Source: Parus major (Eukaryota > Chordata > Aves > Passeriformes > Paridae). From it: 64,000 bases of DNA. The stretch is from assembly GCF_001522545.3 (NCBI RefSeq), contig NC_031772.1:3931787-3995786 (forward strand). Reading direction: 5' to 3'. Position numbers and translations under genes: made by a program. The notes below the pieces were generated by a model. It did not search any database and was not told the origin of the DNA. It saw only the letters and a list, made by a program, of their open reading frames with translations. This document shows, piece after piece, positions 63,311 to 64,000 of this stretch (the first letter of the stretch is position 1; each line of letters begins with the position of its first letter).

Positions 63311-64000
63311 CATCCCAAATAGAATACAAATGTTGAGGGACTGCAACTTCAAATTATCTACCACAGTTCTCTGCAATTTCACGGCAAAAATCTGCTCTCA
63401 CTCTTCTCCTGTGGGTGGAATGCCCTGAAATTGAGTGCAAGATTTTTTAAAGACATGACTAATAATCATGGCCTCACTGTACTACACATATTTTCCAGCA
63501 TCTAAATATTTCATATCTATTGACTAATCCACCTGGTCAGACCCCACATGGCATAATCCAGCTGCTGGCATCATTTTGGAGGAGTGGAAGCAGGATGACA
63601 GACAGCTGCCAGTCAGAACCCAGACACACAGAAATGCACCATGAAAAAGGGGCACCAGAAGATGCCAAGTGAGTCCTCAGACCATCCCCGTGCCAGGAGC
63701 CAGGCACATGCAAATGCCTCAGACATTCCCACTTTTTAAAACTATTTAAAAAAAAAACAAACCTCAAATCCTTTAATTAGGTTCGAGTTCCAATGTTAAC
63801 TAACCCTGGGGAAGAGGCTGCCTTTCATCTTCCTTCATCCACTGAGTAAAATTAAAACTAACCCAGAGAAGATATTTCAATTCCCTTTCACTTAAATACA
63901 TTGTCCATCACAGAACACAATGAATGCCTCAAACTGAGAAACCAAGACATTCTGATCTAAAGGAAAAATCAGGAGTTAATCTGATTAGTTCATACTCTGC

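Larger units (their letters stand above)
37025..64000 (-). other. DACH2: DACH2 intron upstream of exon A (partial, at least 27 kb)
   Basis: This is inferred intron because exon A begins in phase 1 after a strong acceptor and the preceding exon (end of the Ski/Sno/Dac domain region) is not found here. A very long intron at this position is in keeping with the large introns of dachshund genes. It contains CR1 fragments near 41.0, 43.3 and 57.6 kb, an A/C-rich tract at 39.2 kb, a 334-N gap with a tandem repeat on its right edge, several AT microsatellites, CpG-rich patches at 55.6 and 62.6 kb, and candidate regulatory blocks at 59.2 and 63.0 kb. An unrelated gene nested in this intron is not excluded, but no coding candidate stands out. 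Confidence 0.75.

Noticed and set aside
1..64000. Bacterial-type defence systems, CRISPR arrays, operons or phage genes
   Set aside because: The window is spliced vertebrate DNA with CR1 retroelements. The only tandem arrays are minisatellites and microsatellites with no spacer structure.
1..64000. Endogenous retrovirus or LTR element
   Set aside because: I saw no paired LTRs, primer-binding site, or gag/pol-like frames. Only CR1-type non-LTR fragments are present.

Overview
This is vertebrate, almost certainly avian, nuclear DNA. It is AT-rich and intron-dominated, and it carries several 3'-end fragments of the CR1 LINE family that dominates bird genomes. Two assembly gaps (440 and 334 N) mark it as a draft scaffold. 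No bacterial-type gene organisation, CRISPR array, rRNA or tRNA is visible.

The only gene I can support is on the minus strand: three consecutive internal coding exons of a dachshund-family transcriptional cofactor, best matched to DACH2. In transcript order they are exon A (36893-37024), exon B (12034-12189) and exon C (8524-8696). Their splice phases interlock exactly (1, 1, 1, 0) and together they give 461 coding bases, about 0.7% of the window. They encode part of the linker between the N-terminal DNA-binding Dachshund domain and the C-terminal coiled-coil Dachshund box. Neither of those domains is found here, so the flanking exons should lie beyond both edges.

Layout from left to right: 1-8523 is intron downstream of exon C, with an old CR1 piece, an 83-90 bp tandem duplication and a (GAG)n tract 34 bp past the exon C donor. 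8697-12033 is the B-C intron, whose acceptor end is a roughly 680 bp minisatellite starting about 10-15 bp from the splice site. 12190-36892 is the A-B intron (24.7 kb), with the first gap, CR1 remnants and a split local duplication. 37025-64000 is at least 27 kb of intron upstream of exon A, with the second gap (bordered by a tandem repeat), three CR1 fragments, simple repeats, CpG-rich patches and stretches that look like conserved non-coding elements.

I do not see a new multi-gene system. The most interesting signals are the minisatellite and GAG tract bracketing exon C at both splice sites, and a homeodomain-core-dense block near 59.2-59.6 kb that could be a DACH2 enhancer.
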